Shown here in pieces: positions 33,331 through 33,705 of a stretch of DNA of 33,705 nucleotides. The stretch comes from Saprospiraceae bacterium. GTDB lineage: Bacteria > Bacteroidota > Bacteroidia > Chitinophagales > Saprospiraceae. The DNA lies in contig JALHRR010000053.1 in assembly GCA_022841345.1 (NCBI GenBank), positions 1 through 33,705 on the forward strand, in the 5' to 3' direction. The position numbers and the translations under genes were made by a program. The notes beneath the pieces were generated by a model. It had not been told where the DNA came from. It saw only the letters and a list, made by a program, of their open reading frames with translations, and searched no databases. Position 1 is the stretch's first letter. Each line of letters starts with the position of its first letter.

Positions 33331-33705
33331 TTAATTTTTATTCAGACGAACAGAAACGGACAGGGCATGTGCATCCAATAATTCAGCTTTTGCCATTGTT
33401 TCAATAGTTGGACCCAGCTTTTCGAGCCCTGCTTTACTTATTTCCTGATATGTCACCTGCTTCAGATAGCTGAGTAAATTCACCCCACTCCATGCACGTG
33501 CATAACCGTAAGTAGGAAGTGTATGGTTAGTACCTGAGGCGTAATCACCCGCGCTTTCAGGAGTCCAGGGTCCTATAAAAACAGAACCAGCATGGCGGAT
33601 ACCCTCCAAATAAAATTCATTATTTCCTGTCTGGATGATTAAATGCTCCGTTGCATAATGATTGGCTAGTTCAGGGATCAATTCTTTCTTAGCTATAATC
33701 GTAAA
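33331..33705 (-). CDS. hisD: Histidinol dehydrogenase, C-terminal part (cut by window edge)
   Basis: Only the last 124 residues lie in the window; the frame is open through the right edge, so the gene continues beyond it. HisD oxidises histidinol to histidine in two NAD-dependent steps with zinc. Visible are the catalytic Glu-His in ATEHLIIQ, the zinc Asp in SAGDYASGTNHTLPT, and the zinc His near the end in LLDAHALSVSVRL. Its place before hisC predicts hisG just outside the window. Confidence 0.95.
   Translation of the reverse strand, partial: FTIIAKKELIPELANHYATEHLIIQTGNNEFYLEGIRHAGSVFIGPWTPESAGDYASGTNHTLPTYGYARAWSGVNLLSYLKQVTYQEISKAGLEKLGPTIETMAKAELLDAHALSVSVRLNKN

Noticed and set aside
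1-33705. CRISPR arrays, tRNA or rRNA genes, transposases, phage genes, toxin-antitoxin pairs or known defence genes.
   Set aside because: None was seen on either strand; the short tandem arrays have no spacer structure.

Overview
The window looks like a chromosomal segment of a Bacteroidota bacterium, probably of the Saprospiria/Chitinophagia type. The signs are three proteins ending in type IX secretion system (T9SS) C-terminal sorting domains, two of them carrying SprB-type repeats; Bacteroidota-style -7 promoter elements (TAnnTTTG); very weak ribosome binding sites; lipoproteins with short Cys lipoboxes; and low to moderate GC. This placement is inferred from gene content; there is no rRNA in the window.

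Positions 1-6143: a noncoding left edge with a hairpin repeat, an Lrp/AsnC regulator, then a long minus-strand gene string read in the order lipB, a hypothetical gene, an acyl-CoA thioesterase, ccmB, ccmC, a ccmD-like gene and a glutamate dehydrogenase gene that ends in a hairpin terminator. It combines lipoylation, heme export for cytochrome c maturation and glutamate catabolism. The CcmC carries an unusual extracytoplasmic insert. Positions 6144-12732: the large subunit of methylmalonyl-CoA mutase and leucyl-tRNA synthetase on the plus strand. Each is followed by a spacer with short tandem repeats of 7-bp or 14-bp period that start within a few bases of the stop codon. The LeuRS has an extra block of about 110 residues just before its KMSKS loop that resembles a PD-(D/E)XK nuclease fold.

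Positions 12733-26776: an envelope and secretion region. It holds a 1360-residue multidomain T9SS protein (FN3, P-domain, MAM-like, MopE-type motif, eight SprB-like repeats), a LuxE-like acyl-protein ligase, a small lipoprotein, an ArsC/Spx-like and hemF pair, a uridine phosphorylase, a second SprB-repeat T9SS protein with an N-terminal CxxCH domain, an FKBP lipoprotein, and an outer-membrane protein with helix-hairpin-helix motifs whose start codon closes a 14-bp perfect inverted repeat.

Positions 26777-33705: a small T9SS-sorted protein on the minus strand, preceded by a promoter-operator module that is duplicated at an exact 154-bp offset, then the histidine operon read right to left (hisD partial, hisC, hisB, hisH, hisA, hisF, hisIE) with mostly 4-bp start/stop overlaps. 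hisG is expected just beyond the right edge.

Most genes are ordinary housekeeping genes. The observations most worth following are the nuclease-like insert in LeuRS, the duplicated 16-bp operator/promoter module at 27953-28159, and the paired inverted repeats at 24586-24668. No CRISPR array, tRNA, rRNA, transposase or phage gene was seen.
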